NCBI RefSeq assembly: GCF_026151205.1
Contig: NC_087073.1
Span: 21,914,270 to 21,974,269, forward strand
DNA: 60,000 nt
Direction of reading: 5' to 3'
From: Bolinopsis microptera
Taxonomy: Eukaryota > Ctenophora > Tentaculata > Lobata > Bolinopsidae
Under the pieces are notes generated by a model, which had not been told where the DNA came from, ran no database searches, and was given only the letters and a program-made list of their open reading frames with translations. The number at the start of each line of letters is the position of its first letter. The first letter of the stretch is position 1. Below, piece by piece: positions 32,901 to 43,844 of the stretch. The position numbers were made by a program, and so were the translations under genes.

Positions 32901-35900
32901 GTATGTCTGGGAGAGGGGGTCACGTGTATTTGGGAGAGGGGTCACGTGTATTTGGGAGAGGGGTCACGTGTATTTGGGAGAGGGGTCACGTGTATTTGGG
33001 AGAGGGGGTCACGTGTATTTGAGAGAGGGGGTCATGTGTATTTGGGAGAGGTTCGCGTGTATTTGGGAGAGGGGTCACGTGTATTTGGGAGAGGGGTCAC
33101 GTGTATTTGGGAGAGGGGGTCACGTGTATTTGAGAGAGGGGGTCATGTGTATTTGGGAGAGGTTCACGTGTATTTGGGAGAGGGGTCACGTGTATTTGGG
33201 AGAGGGGTCACGTGTATTTGGGAGAGGGTAACGTATATTTGGGAGAGGGGTCACGTGTATTTGGGAGAGGGTCACGTATATTTGGGAGAGGGGTCACGTG
33301 TATTTGGGAGAGGGGTCACGTGTATTTAGGAGAGGGGTCACGTGTATTTGTTTCTAACTAACCGAATGTCCAGCTCCAAAGTCACTAAAGTCAGATCTGG
33401 AACTCTGCCTGTCCCTCTGAAACAGTTGGTAATTTGTTTTTCCCCCTTTTACTGTGGTTATAACTGTTTGCAATTAGATAATTGTTTGCAATTAGATCAT
33501 TGTCTTAGTGACAACAATATTGGCTTGTGTCTAGTTCTAAAGAAGTTTACCTCTACAGAAATATGGTTGTGTCTAGTTCTAAAGAAGTTTACCTCTACAG
33601 AAATATGGTTGATTTCAGGAGTTGAGGAGTGTCGGTGCACTAGATCAGTAGATTCAGCTCGTTCTAGAGTCAGGTAGCTAAAGGGTATTTGCAGATAAAT
33701 CAAATATTACGATGTATGGTAAAGATGAAGATCTTGAAGAAGCAGCTCGAATAGCAAACTTACGGTTAACTTACTGTTAACTTACTGTTAACTTACGGTT
33801 AACTTACTGTTAACTTACTGTTAACTTACTGTTAACTTACTGTTAACTTACTGTTAACTTACTGTTAACTTACTGTTAACTTACTGTTAACTTACTGTTA
33901 ACTTACTGTTAACTTACTGTTAACTTACTGTTAACTTACGGTTAACTTACTGTTAACTTACTGTTAACTTACTTGATAGCACTCTCTAGAGTCATGCCTG
34001 CTGGTAGTAGTGACAGATCAGCCACACTCAGCGGTTTCCTGCTTTCTTTCTCCACTGTAAGTCCTGTTGAGTAGGCTGCAGGGCCGCACTCTTCACTTCT
34101 TAGTGTGCTGTGGTGGGCAGGGACTTCTCTGTGGTGAGCAGGGGCTTCTCTGTGGTGAGCAGGGGCTTCCTGTCGTAGAGGCATTATGTCCCCCACAGAT
34201 TTAGTCACCTGAATATCAGATCTTTAGAGCAGAGTCTGATGATATATTGTACTTTGATGGGGAAGTTAAAATAAAATAAAATGCAAGGCCTAAATCCAAA
34301 TGCTTACCTGATGCTCTTGTGTTTACCAGGTTAAAATGCCCCATGTTCTTGTGTTTACCTGGTTAAAATGCCCCATGTTCTTGTGTTTACCTGGTTGAAA
34401 TGTCCCATGTTCTTGTGTTTACCTGGTTAAAATGCCCCATGTTCTTGTGTTTACCTGGTTAAAATGCCCCATGTTCTTGTGTTTACCTGGTTAAAATGCC
34501 CCATGTTCTTGTGTTTACCTGGTTAAAATGCCCCATGTTCTTGTGTTTTCCAGGGGGGCACCCACAGTACTCGCAACCTAGTCCCTTGTCCACCTCGTAT
34601 TGTTCACAGTCTACACACACATTACACGGACCTCGTATTGTCCCCCTCCTGTCCACATTAGACACTGTCTGGCCAGTTCCTGAATTATTAGGAATACTGA
34701 ATTTCTAATTAATTGTGTAATTTACGTGATGATTCCTTCATTAATAATTAATCATGGTGTACCCCACATTCAATCTGGTGCTCCCAAATGAGCTAAAAAA
34801 GAGTCCCAAGTATTAACCTAATGTTCGGACGCTAATGAAATGGTCCCTACTGCTCATCATTTTATTATCTGCTTCACACAACACTCAACACAACAACACT
34901 AACACGAAACTTGTGGTAAGCAGTGCAGGGGTTCGCTTCCTTGTTTTATACGAGCTGGTCATGTAAATCATTTACTCTCGATCTACTCAGTCTCAAGTGA
35001 TCGTACTATCGCGTACTATGCGGTAAAATCCTAGCCACAGAAATTGTTTGAAAAAATAACAAACTTTCTAAAAAAGTTTCTTGTAGGACTACCTCGTATT
35101 TTTAGTATCGTTTTAGTTTCTGCTCTTGTACATAATAGGATATTTGTTTCGTCCAATATATCCACCGGCACGATTTAGGCCCTCAAGCTTCAGTTCTTTT
35201 TTATCTAACACTTATTTTACTTCGGACAATCACAGCCGAAGGATTCAATTATACATTAGGCCAGTGACGGTAGTGTGTACCATACTTTCTTCGCCCGAGA
35301 TTTTTGCAATGGGCAGGTCCTCATTTAACCCTCACATCCCATTTCTCGAGCATTCGGCTGAGTGGAACGGGGGCTGCATAGATCACTCGGATCCTTAGCT
35401 GAGCGTCAACGACTGGTTGACGCTCAGCCGGGAATCGAACCTGGTACCTCGCGATTAACAAGCAGGCAGACTAACCAACTAAGCCACTCGGCTAGTCTGA
35501 TTACTAAAATGATAGCCCCCGTGGTAAGAAAAAGGTATTGTCGGGACGATTGAGGGACTAGAAAGAGTTATTTAACTTGTTTAACTAACTGAGAAACTAA
35601 CCGTAAAGGTCACGTGTTATGTCATGTGACACTGCAGAGAGAGTAGACAGATAATCAGGATCCCACTCACAGGAAGTGTTCACACTGGTTTTAGAAGCGT
35701 CACGTGACACTGCGTCACGTGACAGATTAGGTTGTGAAACTGATATCCTGCTCTCCACTTCCTTCTCAGCTTCCTTCTCAGCTTCCTCCTCGACGGTATT
35801 TTCTCGTGACTGAGTATATTTGAACTCAGCTAGAAGGGGGTTATCCGTGATGTCAGCAGAGTTAATAACTCCCGCTCCCGCTCCAGCAAGCAGAGCTGTG

Positions 35901-37116
35901 GTGACGAGGTCCGGTTTAGCACCCCTCCTCTCCTCGGGTAAATCATTGTGCAGTCTTTTCTTGTACTGCTTTGTCTTGCTGAAATTCTTAGGGCGACTTA
36001 GCTCATCATTGCTAACTGCCGACTCTCTGTGCTCAATTGTGTGAACATTGTGAACTTCTCTTTTCGGATCATGTTTTCTCTTATCTCTCTTTTCACTTCC
36101 ATCCTTCTTTCTACTTTTTATTACACCAAATCTTCCCATTTCTTCCTCAGTCCCTTCCTCAACAAAACAGTCTATGTTGATCTCTTGAAACTGATCAGTC
36201 TGAGTGTTCTGATTGATAGGATATTCGACCAGGTGATGTAAGGACTGGTGATGTACCTGCACTGGCACGGTTTGACAGACAGGGTTTTCAGGCTCCTGGG
36301 TCACGAGACTTATCACTGACAAGTTAAGCGAAGTGATTGGATCAGGTGTGTACAGGTCAGTCTCTCTAATAATGAGGGGCTCTGTTCTGATACCTAACTC
36401 AAGGTCCGGAATGTGGTATGCTGCTTCGCCTGCTCGTATGATATCTGGCTGATCAGTTTTATCCCTACTTTCCTGGCTGTTGAACTTTGTTCTTTCTAAC
36501 TTCCCAGGACTTGATTTCAGCCTCTTCCGCGAGATGCTCCTCCTCTCTTTGTGTTGAAAACTCTGGAAAGCACCAGTTTGTCTCTTGAGAGCTTCCGGGG
36601 AGTCCTCAGAAACTGAGCTTATCTGACGGTTGTAAGGGTCAGCGGATGTGGCCTCCCTCAAGGCTGCCTCTAACTTGCTCTTATTAGTTCGGGGAGGGGT
36701 AACCGGGAGGGGGACTGGGAGAGAGCTCTTCTCTTCTGGGGCTGGTTCCTGTGGTGGGTCTGGAGAGGGCTCCTCCGCCTCCTCCTTTTCTCTTCTTTTA
36801 AAGCACCTCACACACCACTCCCTCAAACACATTGCATAGTGTAGGATTACTCGGTCTCCTACATCACTCGCTAGTACAGCACAATGCCTTCCTAGGTACA
36901 ACAAAACATTTTTTAAATACAGTCTGGTAATAACAACTGCCAACTTGCGACGTTTTACAGAAAAAGTTATAGAAATGAGGAAAAGTAAAAACTAGAGTTC
37001 TCATTATTCAACAATCATTACACAAAGGGATAGGCTTATAGTAACTAGTGTTGTTGAGTATCGAGGTGTTGAACATCTTTACCAGCAATTCTGTTCAGTG
37101 TGTATACATTATATTA

Positions 37117-37147
<31 letters not shown>

Positions 37148-38677
37148 CTATTATCACTTATTCGAAGAATACATCAAACCAAATAATATCGATGTTAATT
37201 TTTTCCGAATGAACCATCACTAACGAACAAATTTAACAGTAATCTAATAAGAATGAAAAATGTGTACTTATGACTTGCGAAGAAGACAGTTTCAGTGTAA
37301 TGCACAGTGTGTAAGCAAATGTCGTACACTTAACATTTTATATCTTTAAGTTTGCTTACCTTGTAAATACACATAATCAGCATAATTTGGAACTAACGAA
37401 AAATGCATCACGTAAAATTAATATTATCGATATCTTTGTTAAATCTGAGCAAATAATTCACAAGATTTGACGGCTTGTTTGATTCATTTCTAACTGCCGT
37501 AAAGGATAAACAATTAGCTATCCGTCTCAAAGCACCTACCCTTAAGTTGACCTATTTACGCTAATAAAAAGGTAACCAGAATTTTGGGGGCAGAAGCATT
37601 GTATTTCTTAAAACTGTTTTCGTCATTCAGTAAATCCTTACCGTTTACTTCTGTCGGAGATGGGATAGATAGTTTTGAGTCTGACATTGGACTCGGTGTC
37701 CCTGCTTCACTAAATGATGATTTATTCCGGAGTAAAGTTGGTAACCTGAAAATTTTAAAAGATTTTAAAAGGATTCATATTGTTCTGTATAAAACTCACT
37801 GACCCTAACCCTACCATGATACAATGCCCTGAGGCTGTTACCGTTAAAAAGCTCAAAATACAAATTTAGTTAAATTCAAAACAATTTCAACGAAGGTCTG
37901 GTAAAAATGATTGCAATTAAACAAAAGATTGTGATATTTTGCTAACCCGAATAATATTTCCATAACAGTGTCCGACAATGTAGGTTTTCCAGATTCCCGC
38001 CTCGTGCTGATCATCCTCTTCAGTCGTTCTCTCTGTGTCTCTCTGTGTGTCTCAAACACTTCACGCTCGGAACTCGGGTCTCCATGTACATTGTCACTCG
38101 GGCCTGTGCAGTCCGTTACAATTACGATGGGATTCAATTTTAAAGGTGTAATGTTTTCATAGATTTCCTCGTCGGTAACCTCACGGGCAGATTTGATCAA
38201 CGGAATATAATGTTTACGAGGGTAGCTGCCGTAGTCCACTTCAAGCAGTTGCGGGAAGAACTTTTCGTCAATCTTGTAGTCTATCTTGTAATAGAGCTGC
38301 TTTATTAGTTGCGTTGGCTTTATTCTCCGTCTCTTCAGTTTCTTCTCAGCCTTAACTCCGTAGTCTAGCTCTAGTAGCTCCGGAAAGAAGTGCTTGTCAA
38401 TAAAATAGTCTGCTTTCCTGTAAATCCCCTTTAAGGCTCCAGGTTTCCTTTTCTGTGTTGGATCTGAGATACCGCCCTTTAGAAACTCCCTGTGTTCTGT
38501 GGCGGGCTCTACTTGGACCTCACCTTCCCGCTCTTGTTTCTTCAGTGAAAATAACAACTCTAGCTCTACATCATCATCTAGAAGTTCATTTACCTTTTCA
38601 CTGTTCAGATCAGCCATCATATCGCTGATAATTGACACCATATCCTCGTTGTCTATGACTGATTGTTGGTGGTGCAT
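26957..38677 (-). CDS. Large protein with C-terminal I-set-like immunoglobulin domain, ten exons
   Basis: Exons (high to low): 38677-37947, 37745-37642, 36891-35602, 34679-34519, 34208-33973, 33677-33593, 33416-33363, 32906-32768, 27738-27548, 27100-26957. All junctions are GT-AG with compatible phases, giving 3135 nt or 1044 residues. No signal peptide or membrane segment is seen. The N-terminal third has two similar blocks, YFIDKHFFPELLELDYG and YKIDEKFFPQLLEVDYG. The middle is low-complexity and charged. Exon 4 is cysteine-rich (CNVCVDCEQY, CEYCGCPP). The last two exons form an Ig domain with ITWLHN, RYRV and the DAGIYTC signature; the B-strand cysteine is missing. This could be a cytoplasmic Ig protein of the palladin or titin kind, but only the Ig domain is recognised. 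Introns are dominated by junction-derived repeats. Confidence 0.7.
27109..27488. repeat. 11-bp minisatellite with higher-order pattern
   Basis: Units of ggttactaaac, ggcaaataaac and agttactatac. The left half repeats a block of about 66 bp three to four times, then becomes irregular with ggtagctaaac. It fills the intron between the two Ig-domain exons (27101-27547). Confidence 0.92.
27779..32718. repeat. 4.9-kb array of a 25-bp minisatellite
   Basis: Nearly 200 copies of a 25-bp unit (ggtacctagttcagtaagta followed by gttca). The centre (about 28780-32100) is almost invariant, while both edges carry gggacc, aaatag and tatag variants. Every unit has a GGTACC site. It fills an intron of the Ig-domain gene; no coding sense on either strand. 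Confidence 0.97.
32907..33357 (-). repeat. 22-23 bp minisatellite with CACGTG in most units, at a 3' splice site
   Basis: About 20 copies of gtcacgtgtatttgggagag plus 2-3 G. Read on the gene's strand the unit is a pyrimidine tract (cccctctccca), and the unit next to the exon supplies the real acceptor ctctcccag at 32907. Both strands show spurious open frames. Confidence 0.92.
33523..33626 (-). repeat. 52-bp duplication of an exon end plus 5' splice site
   Basis: On the minus strand aaccatatttctgtagag|gt with the following ttctttagaactagacac occurs twice. The copy joined to the exon 33677-33593 is used here; the other has an equally good donor and an exon remnant of 18 bp. Confidence 0.88.
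33757..33972 (-). repeat. 11-bp array of 5' splice sites
   Basis: About 19 copies of an 11-bp unit, ttaacttactg on +, which reads cagtaagttaa on the gene strand. Each copy therefore repeats a gtaagt-like donor. The first one joins exon 34208-33973 as atcaa|gtaagt. Confidence 0.93.
34304..34551 (-). repeat. 32-bp array of exon end plus 5' splice site
   Basis: Seven to eight copies of a 32-bp unit which on the gene strand reads aacatggggcattttaacca and g|gtaaacacaag. The exon 34679-34519 ends with one unit's exonic part, so the array repeats the last 28 bases of the exon with its donor. Confidence 0.93.
35301..35498 (-). mobile_element. tRNA-derived SINE, copy 1
   Basis: On the minus strand it starts with a tRNA-like head carrying an A box (tggcttagttgg, 35475-35486) and a B box (ggttcgattcc, 35431-35441), both matching the Pol III consensus. 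A 13-bp hairpin with 5-nt loop follows (35398-35428), then a body that ends cattgcaaaaa. The body shares acctccaa/tcctcatttaaccctc and cattcggctgag with 41241-41466. The anticodon stem does not pair well, so it is not counted as a tRNA gene. The 34680-35300 stretch before it has no recognisable feature. Confidence 0.75.
37119..37147. repeat. Poly-G run of about 29
   Basis: An uninterrupted G homopolymer in an intron of the Ig-domain gene. Its length in the assembly is probably unreliable. Flanking intron sequence (36892-37641) is AT-rich without other features. Confidence 0.9.
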
Positions 38678-39289
38678 TATTGAGAGTGCGCGGAAACCTT
38701 TATTCCAGGCTGAGGATTTTGTTTGTTAGTATCAAATTTTCAAGTTCAAATCGGTAAATTTCATTAAAATATAAACTTATTCGAATTGAAGGGTCATCAT
38801 TTGCAACTAGTCACCCGCCCAATATCTGTAAACATTGCGAAAGGGTTTGGAGTTTGACGGATGTTACTCGTCTAAATTTCTTCGAAGTAGCGCGCGCCGC
38901 TTTCTTCTCGAAATGTTACGGCAAGTGCTACGAAGTAGCGCACGCCGGGCCAGACCATTAACAATGGTCAAGTTTAGAGTGTAAAACGCCACTTAACTAT
39001 CACTCCGTTATATTATTACATTTAAGATTGGGTTTCCCAAGTAAATTCTGAATATAAAAACGCTTCTACCTGTTTGGTCACGTGACAGGTTAGTAAAAAC
39101 ATTACGTGTTAATTTACCTCATATAATACCAGATAATACCAGATACCTACTACAACGATAATTATTATTTTCAGGTTGATTTCTGATGTCCGAAGACCTA
39201 CGATAATGTGTGTAATCAAAAGCTTAATAAATAAGTACAGTTTACTGTTATCCTCGAACAATACCTTACAATACCTTACTTACTCAAAC

Positions 39290-39377
39290 TTACTGGGCGG
39301 CGCTCAGCCTGTCATTCCGCCGAATCTTTATTCTATGTTTATCATTATGAACATTATAGCCTGGGGTCCCCAAGTAA
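39290..39377 (-). repeat. Interspersed repeat family C, copy 1
   Basis: tactgggcggcgctcagcct, gtcattccgccgaatc and cctggggtccccaagtaa match 48090-48187 in reverse, and partly 41117-41191. No coding capacity. Confidence 0.75.
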
Positions 39378-39761
39378 ACAATAAGGTAAACAATACCATA
39401 TAATTCATATTCAGTTAATAAATATTAGATATATATTTTTGTTTTGATTACAAACACGGTATTTTAATTTAAATTATTTGGGAATGTTGATTTCGTTTTA
39501 ATCTTGGTGATGCAGATGTATAATAATAATGGTGATATTTGCCAAAAATTTAATCAAAATCAAGTTATTGATAAACTTTCGGTGGACATAATATATTGTG
39601 TGATATTATTAACTACCAATACAATCACCCACTCATTATGCAATAAACCATAAACGTTAAATGTTAATCAATATATTATCCATGTCAACTTGTGATATTG
39701 TACTTTAAGTTTAATTTCAATGAAGTCGAAGAGTATAATTTAAACTATAAAATGTAAAATC

Positions 39762-40228
39762 CTCGGATGATGATTAATCACTCTACACTCGACTGTCACG
39801 TGACTTTTTAAACACGTTCTCTAAGTGGTCCTGAATGATTGTAGGTTTTTAACCTACCAAGACACGCGCCGAGTTGGACTCGATGAAACAAATATTTTGC
39901 GAGTATCACTATCACCCGTTAACTGAATGACTATTCGAAACCCTGCGACCCTCTATAATTTGGTCCCAACCCTAACCCTAACCCAATCTCTAAAGCTGAA
40001 GCATATATGCTGAAACCCTAACACTAACGAAAAATTAGACTAACGTCCGGCCTTATAATTATATAAACATAGTCATATCACGTGATCGAGACAGTTTTCC
40101 GCCAATATCTCGACAAGGGATCATTTTAACCCTGTGTCATGTGGGGTGATTCGGAATCAGCGTCCGAAAATTAAAATACATCGAACCAGGCTGGCTTCAA
40201 CTGTCAGGGGCTTTTTTAGAAAAATCTT
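39762..40228 (+). repeat. Interspersed repeat family B, copy 2, with a MITE inserted
   Basis: Reverse complement of the copy at 17111-17470: aatcactctacactcgactg, ccctaaccctaaccc, gagacagttttccgccaata and ggggtgattcggaatcagcg. It is interrupted at 39839-39922 by an 84-bp insertion that the other copy lacks. Confidence 0.78.
39839..39922 (+). mobile_element. 84-bp MITE (family E) with 8-bp target-site duplication
   Basis: The insert lies between two copies of ctgaatga (39831-39838 and 39923-39930). The homologous place in the copy at 17111-17470 has a single ctgaacga, an empty site. It contains hairpin gtaggtttttaacctac and gcgccgagttggactcg. 8-bp duplications are typical of hAT-type elements. 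Confidence 0.75.
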
Positions 40229-40255
40229 ATAAACAATACAAGCTATACCAATGTT

Positions 40256-40347
40256 AACGGGTGATACTCGTAAAATATTTGTTCCAAATATTGGACCGAC
40301 GAGTCCAACTCGGCTCGCGTCCTGGTAGGTTATAAACCTACAATTAA
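40256..40347 (-). mobile_element. Family E MITE, second copy
   Basis: Inverted relative to 39839-39922: gttaacgggtgatactcgta, ccgacgagtccaactcggct and ggtaggttataaacctacaa. Slightly longer and diverged; no clear target duplication. Confidence 0.65.
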
Positions 40348-40390
40348 TGGTCTGGTCCGGCGCGCGCTACTAGAATTCGAAGAATTTAAA

Positions 40391-41116
40391 TTTAAACGAT
40401 GAATATCGCATCTTTGTTTTACATAGCCATGTGTATACGCGTACTGCGTGACGCGCTTGTTTTCTTTGCCGCCTTCGGCGGTCGCGCGCTACTGCAAGCG
40501 AGAGGGCTCTGGTTAGAGCAACATCCTTGTCATACGTTGTATGACCCGCCGCGCACGAGTGCGCGGCTCCCCTGTATCGTAAAAACCCTCTATAGTGAAA
40601 CGCGACCGTGGGGGTCACAACGTAATACAAAAACATTCGTCAAATGCTTTAGGATTCGAGTCAGTTTTGGTTTTAAAGTAATTGCGAAGATCAGAGATAG
40701 TATAAAAAATTGAAAGTACAGATTTCTGTAAACGCGAAAGCAGAAAGGGTTTTGATTATTATATTAGAGCAAATCAAATTTAAATGTTTAAATTCAATTG
40801 TTCAGGAGAATTTAAAATATAAAAAGGCTTAAACTTTAAATTACCCGATTTTGTTGACACACCAGCGTTGGAAGCTGAAGTAGAACTTTGCTGTAAATGA
40901 GAGTTCCTTCTGTAAAAAACACGTGTAACATGTAAGGTAACCCATATTTAATAGTGCTTAAAATCAATTTATTAAATGTTTTTAAAAAAGTTGATTCACA
41001 TTTTTATTTATATTTACAATTTTAATCAATCCTTCACAGCTCATAGCAGCCCAGTAGTGCATCGCGCTACAAATTGTTATTTTACCACACTTCTCCAAAC
41101 TGCATATGTAAATGTA
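40391..41116. other. No gene; GC-rich palindromes then AT-rich sequence
   Basis: 40460-40580 is GC-rich with short palindromes (ccgccttcggcgg, tcatacgttgtatga, gcgcacgagtgcgc). The remainder is AT-rich. Open frames on both strands here are short and of mixed composition. Probably transposon debris. Confidence 0.5.
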
Positions 41117-41191
41117 TTACCTGGGGACCCCTTACCTGGGGACCTCAGATATCTAGAGATTCGGCGGAATGACAGACTGAGCGCCGCCAAG
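41117..41191 (+). repeat. Interspersed repeat family C, copy 2
   Basis: tacctggggaccccttacct, then gagattcggcggaatgacag and actgagcgccgcc. The start tacctgggga is duplicated compared with copy 3. Confidence 0.72.
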
Positions 41192-41240
41192 AAAGCAAAT
41201 GTACTGAATATGGAATAAAAGGAATATCCTTCAAAAATTG

Positions 41241-41466
41241 TATCTTTTGGCAATGGGCAAGGACCCCTCCAACATTTAACCCTCGCTCACATGTCACAGT
41301 TTTCCTATCATTCGGCTGAGTCAACCGATGAGACAATTATACAAATACCGCATAGATCCGACGGATTCTTAGCTTTTTCCTTAGACTAGATGAAAGTGGG
41401 ATTCAAACCCTAGATCTTCTATCACATATGCAGAAGGCGAAAGCTTTTTAAACTACTCAGCCACCA
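41241..41466 (-). mobile_element. tRNA-derived SINE, copy 2
   Basis: Minus strand: A box-like gtggctgagtagttta, B box gggtttgaatccc, and a body with gttgactcagccgaatgata and ggggtccttgcccattgcca. It shares head and body order with 35301-35498 but has diverged in both boxes. A third partial body lies at 41671-41722 (atcttttggcagacccctcc). Confidence 0.7.
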
Positions 41467-41937
41467 ATTCCTATGTGGCTGATTACATTGCGTTTCATGA
41501 GACCACCCTTAAAAGGTGATATGGAAATCTACTGAATTCCTGAAGACCAAAAACCTTTCGGAACGGCACAGGAAAACCCTAAACCTCAGGGATTTTGATA
41601 ATGGTTCTACCATTTAGTAAAGTAATAAGGTTTACAATACACTACATTGGATGAAGTTACAAAATAATTAATCTTTTGGCAGACCCCTCCTCATTTAACC
41701 CTAAATCGCGGATAACCCTATACAATCATCATCAGAAAATCGTGTTGGGTGAAAGATAAGGAAGATGACTTCACTACTATATATCTGCAAGAATGGTTGG
41801 TCTGAGTATTATGCACAATAACAGTCAACAGCAGAGAATACTTTTGAAAATTTGTTACTTCCCTTAAATCTTAATGTTTAATAATAATATGGTAGATACA
41901 TATACTATGCATATGACCGAAAGCATCGGTAACCATC

Positions 41938-43770
41938 TTGCAGTGGAGCAGTAAAAGCAACGGTGAAAGACAAGACACAAAGCTTTATAAACCTTCTATC
42001 ATTTTGAAAGCGTTAGAGACATATCTATTTGCAGATGATGGTGCACTATTCTTTGATCAAACCTGCAGAAGCACATTTATAAACATGAAAATAGAACTTA
42101 TGACAATCTTTAAATGGCTCAGTGTAAATAAATTATCACTCAATGAAAAGAAGACTGAATTCCTATTGTTTGAGTCTGTTGATCAACATGATGAATTAAC
42201 CATTGAATGTAATGAGGTAACTTTCACAATCAAGGAGTGCAAAGAGACAAAATATCTTGGCCTCATTCTAGATAGTAAATTAAACTTCAAAAGCCATGTA
42301 GATTATATTATTAGGAAGGTCATGAAGAGAATTGGTGCCATGTATAGAAGTAAAGCACTGCTACCCATTAAATATAGGAAAATGTTTGCCAATGCACTCA
42401 TGTTGCCACAATTCGATTATTTAGACACAATCTATTGTAGAGCTGGCAAGACAAAACTTGCTGAACTTGACACTCTGTACAAAAAGGTAGCCAAAATAGC
42501 TCTCAACGTTCCACAAACAGAGAGCAGCCTTAATGTTTATAGAGACATGAAATGGTTACCACTCCATCTTAGACGACAACTCCATCTGTCAAATTATATG
42601 TTTAGAATCATCCATGACAATTGTCCTACAAACTTTATGAACAAATTTAGTTACATATCAGGAGGTAGTAGGAGCGGCGAAAGCTGCAACCTATATGTTA
42701 ATAGATCAACATCACATAAAAACTTTCAATACTTGGGGGCGAAATGTTGGAATAATGTTCCAACAGATCTACGAAATCTGCCCGATGTTAAAAGCTTTAG
42801 TGATTCGTATAAGAAACAGCTACTCTCATCTATAACAACAGACCCTAATTATACCGTCGACAATTCATATGACAAATTTTACACTGCAATCATAGTCGAC
42901 GATAACTAAGTATCTTCTAATTCTTTTAAATCTGAGGCATATATAATTGATGTATCGAAAGGATTTTCCCTTTTTTACCACCTTACCATTTTGATTGATT
43001 TTGCACATGACTGACATGTTTTAACTGGAGAAAGGGTTCGCACAGTGGTAGTTTTATAAACCACTTTTAATTTATTGACCTATTATACCTAGTGGTAGTT
43101 TTATAGACCACATTTAATTTATTTACTTATTATACTTAGTATTTATTTTTGGTGACTGTATCACCCAGTTTTAACATTTGATAATTGTACAGTTTATTGA
43201 CGACACATTGACTGTTATTTTATTCTAATTTATATTCTAGATATTTTATTTATTTTTCAACAGACGACAACTTCCTGTTTTTTCTTCTATATTAGTTACT
43301 CATATCTCTTTTACAGACTTTTTTACAAGGACATTGACAGATGATACTCACATTAGGCATTCTTTATTGCATCTAAATTATTTCACTTGCATTAGGTTTA
43401 GAAATTTATTCTCTGGTTAACAGATTTCAAATGTTTAATTAATTTGTAGTATGACAGTAAGGTATATAAGAAGTTATTTAATTTTGCTTGGGCTATTATA
43501 TTGACTATTGAGGTTTAATGATGATATGGAATTTGAATTCTATATAAATTTACACTATGTGGTTGGGGCATTTTGCATAGTAAATATGGTTACTACTCCT
43601 ATATATCATATTATTTGATTGGTATTCGATTTCTGATTATTTCTCTAGGAATATGATTATTATATCTCAATTTGGCTTTAGGTAGGGTGCCCCGCTAAAA
43701 GAACTGGATTCTTCCAGGAAGCATCCCGTGCACAGACCTTGGTCTACATATATATTAAATTATTAACCAT
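41938..43770 (+). mobile_element. 5'-truncated LINE: reverse transcriptase C-terminal part plus 3' region
   Basis: An uninterrupted frame of 323 codons (41938-42909) has the RT catalytic box YLFADDGALF, then LSVNKLSLNEKKTEF, KETKYLGLILDSKLNF, a thumb-like region and LPLHLRRQLHLSNYMFRI. It ends in the typical C-terminal block with LGAKCWNNVPTDLR. It is a different lineage from the fragment at 11430-12357. Endonuclease and RT N-terminal parts are missing. 42910-43770 is AT-rich with no gene and probably includes the element's 3' UTR; the precise end is not visible. Confidence 0.85.
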
Positions 43771-43844
43771 TCATTCTGTATGTGCACGAAAATTTATTTC
43801 AATCAATATCTGGAAGCTTCTTTCTGTACCACCAACATTCAAAT

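Larger units (their letters stand above)
38873..40390. mobile_element. TIR transposon remnant with nested repeats
   Basis: The left end has ttcttcgaagtagcgcgcgc and, after a partial duplication, gccgggccagaccattaa (38943-38960). The right end has the inverse order attaatggtctggtccggcg and cgcgctactag-aattcgaagaa (40344-40384). The arms are about 40 bp. No transposase is seen inside; the interior holds copies of families C, B and E. Interpretation as one element is inference from the inverted arms. Confidence 0.45.

Noticed and set aside
32887-33329. ORFs of about 115-127 codons in the 22-bp repeat
   Set aside because: Pure repeat translation in two frames, inside an intron of the minus-strand gene.
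35430-35490. Functional tRNA gene (minus strand, Asn-like anticodon)
   Set aside because: A and B boxes are good but anticodon and acceptor stems do not pair, and a diverged copy with the same tail at 41241 shows it is a SINE.
38873-40390. Active DNA transposon
   Set aside because: No transposase frame lies between the inverted arms; at most it is a non-autonomous remnant.
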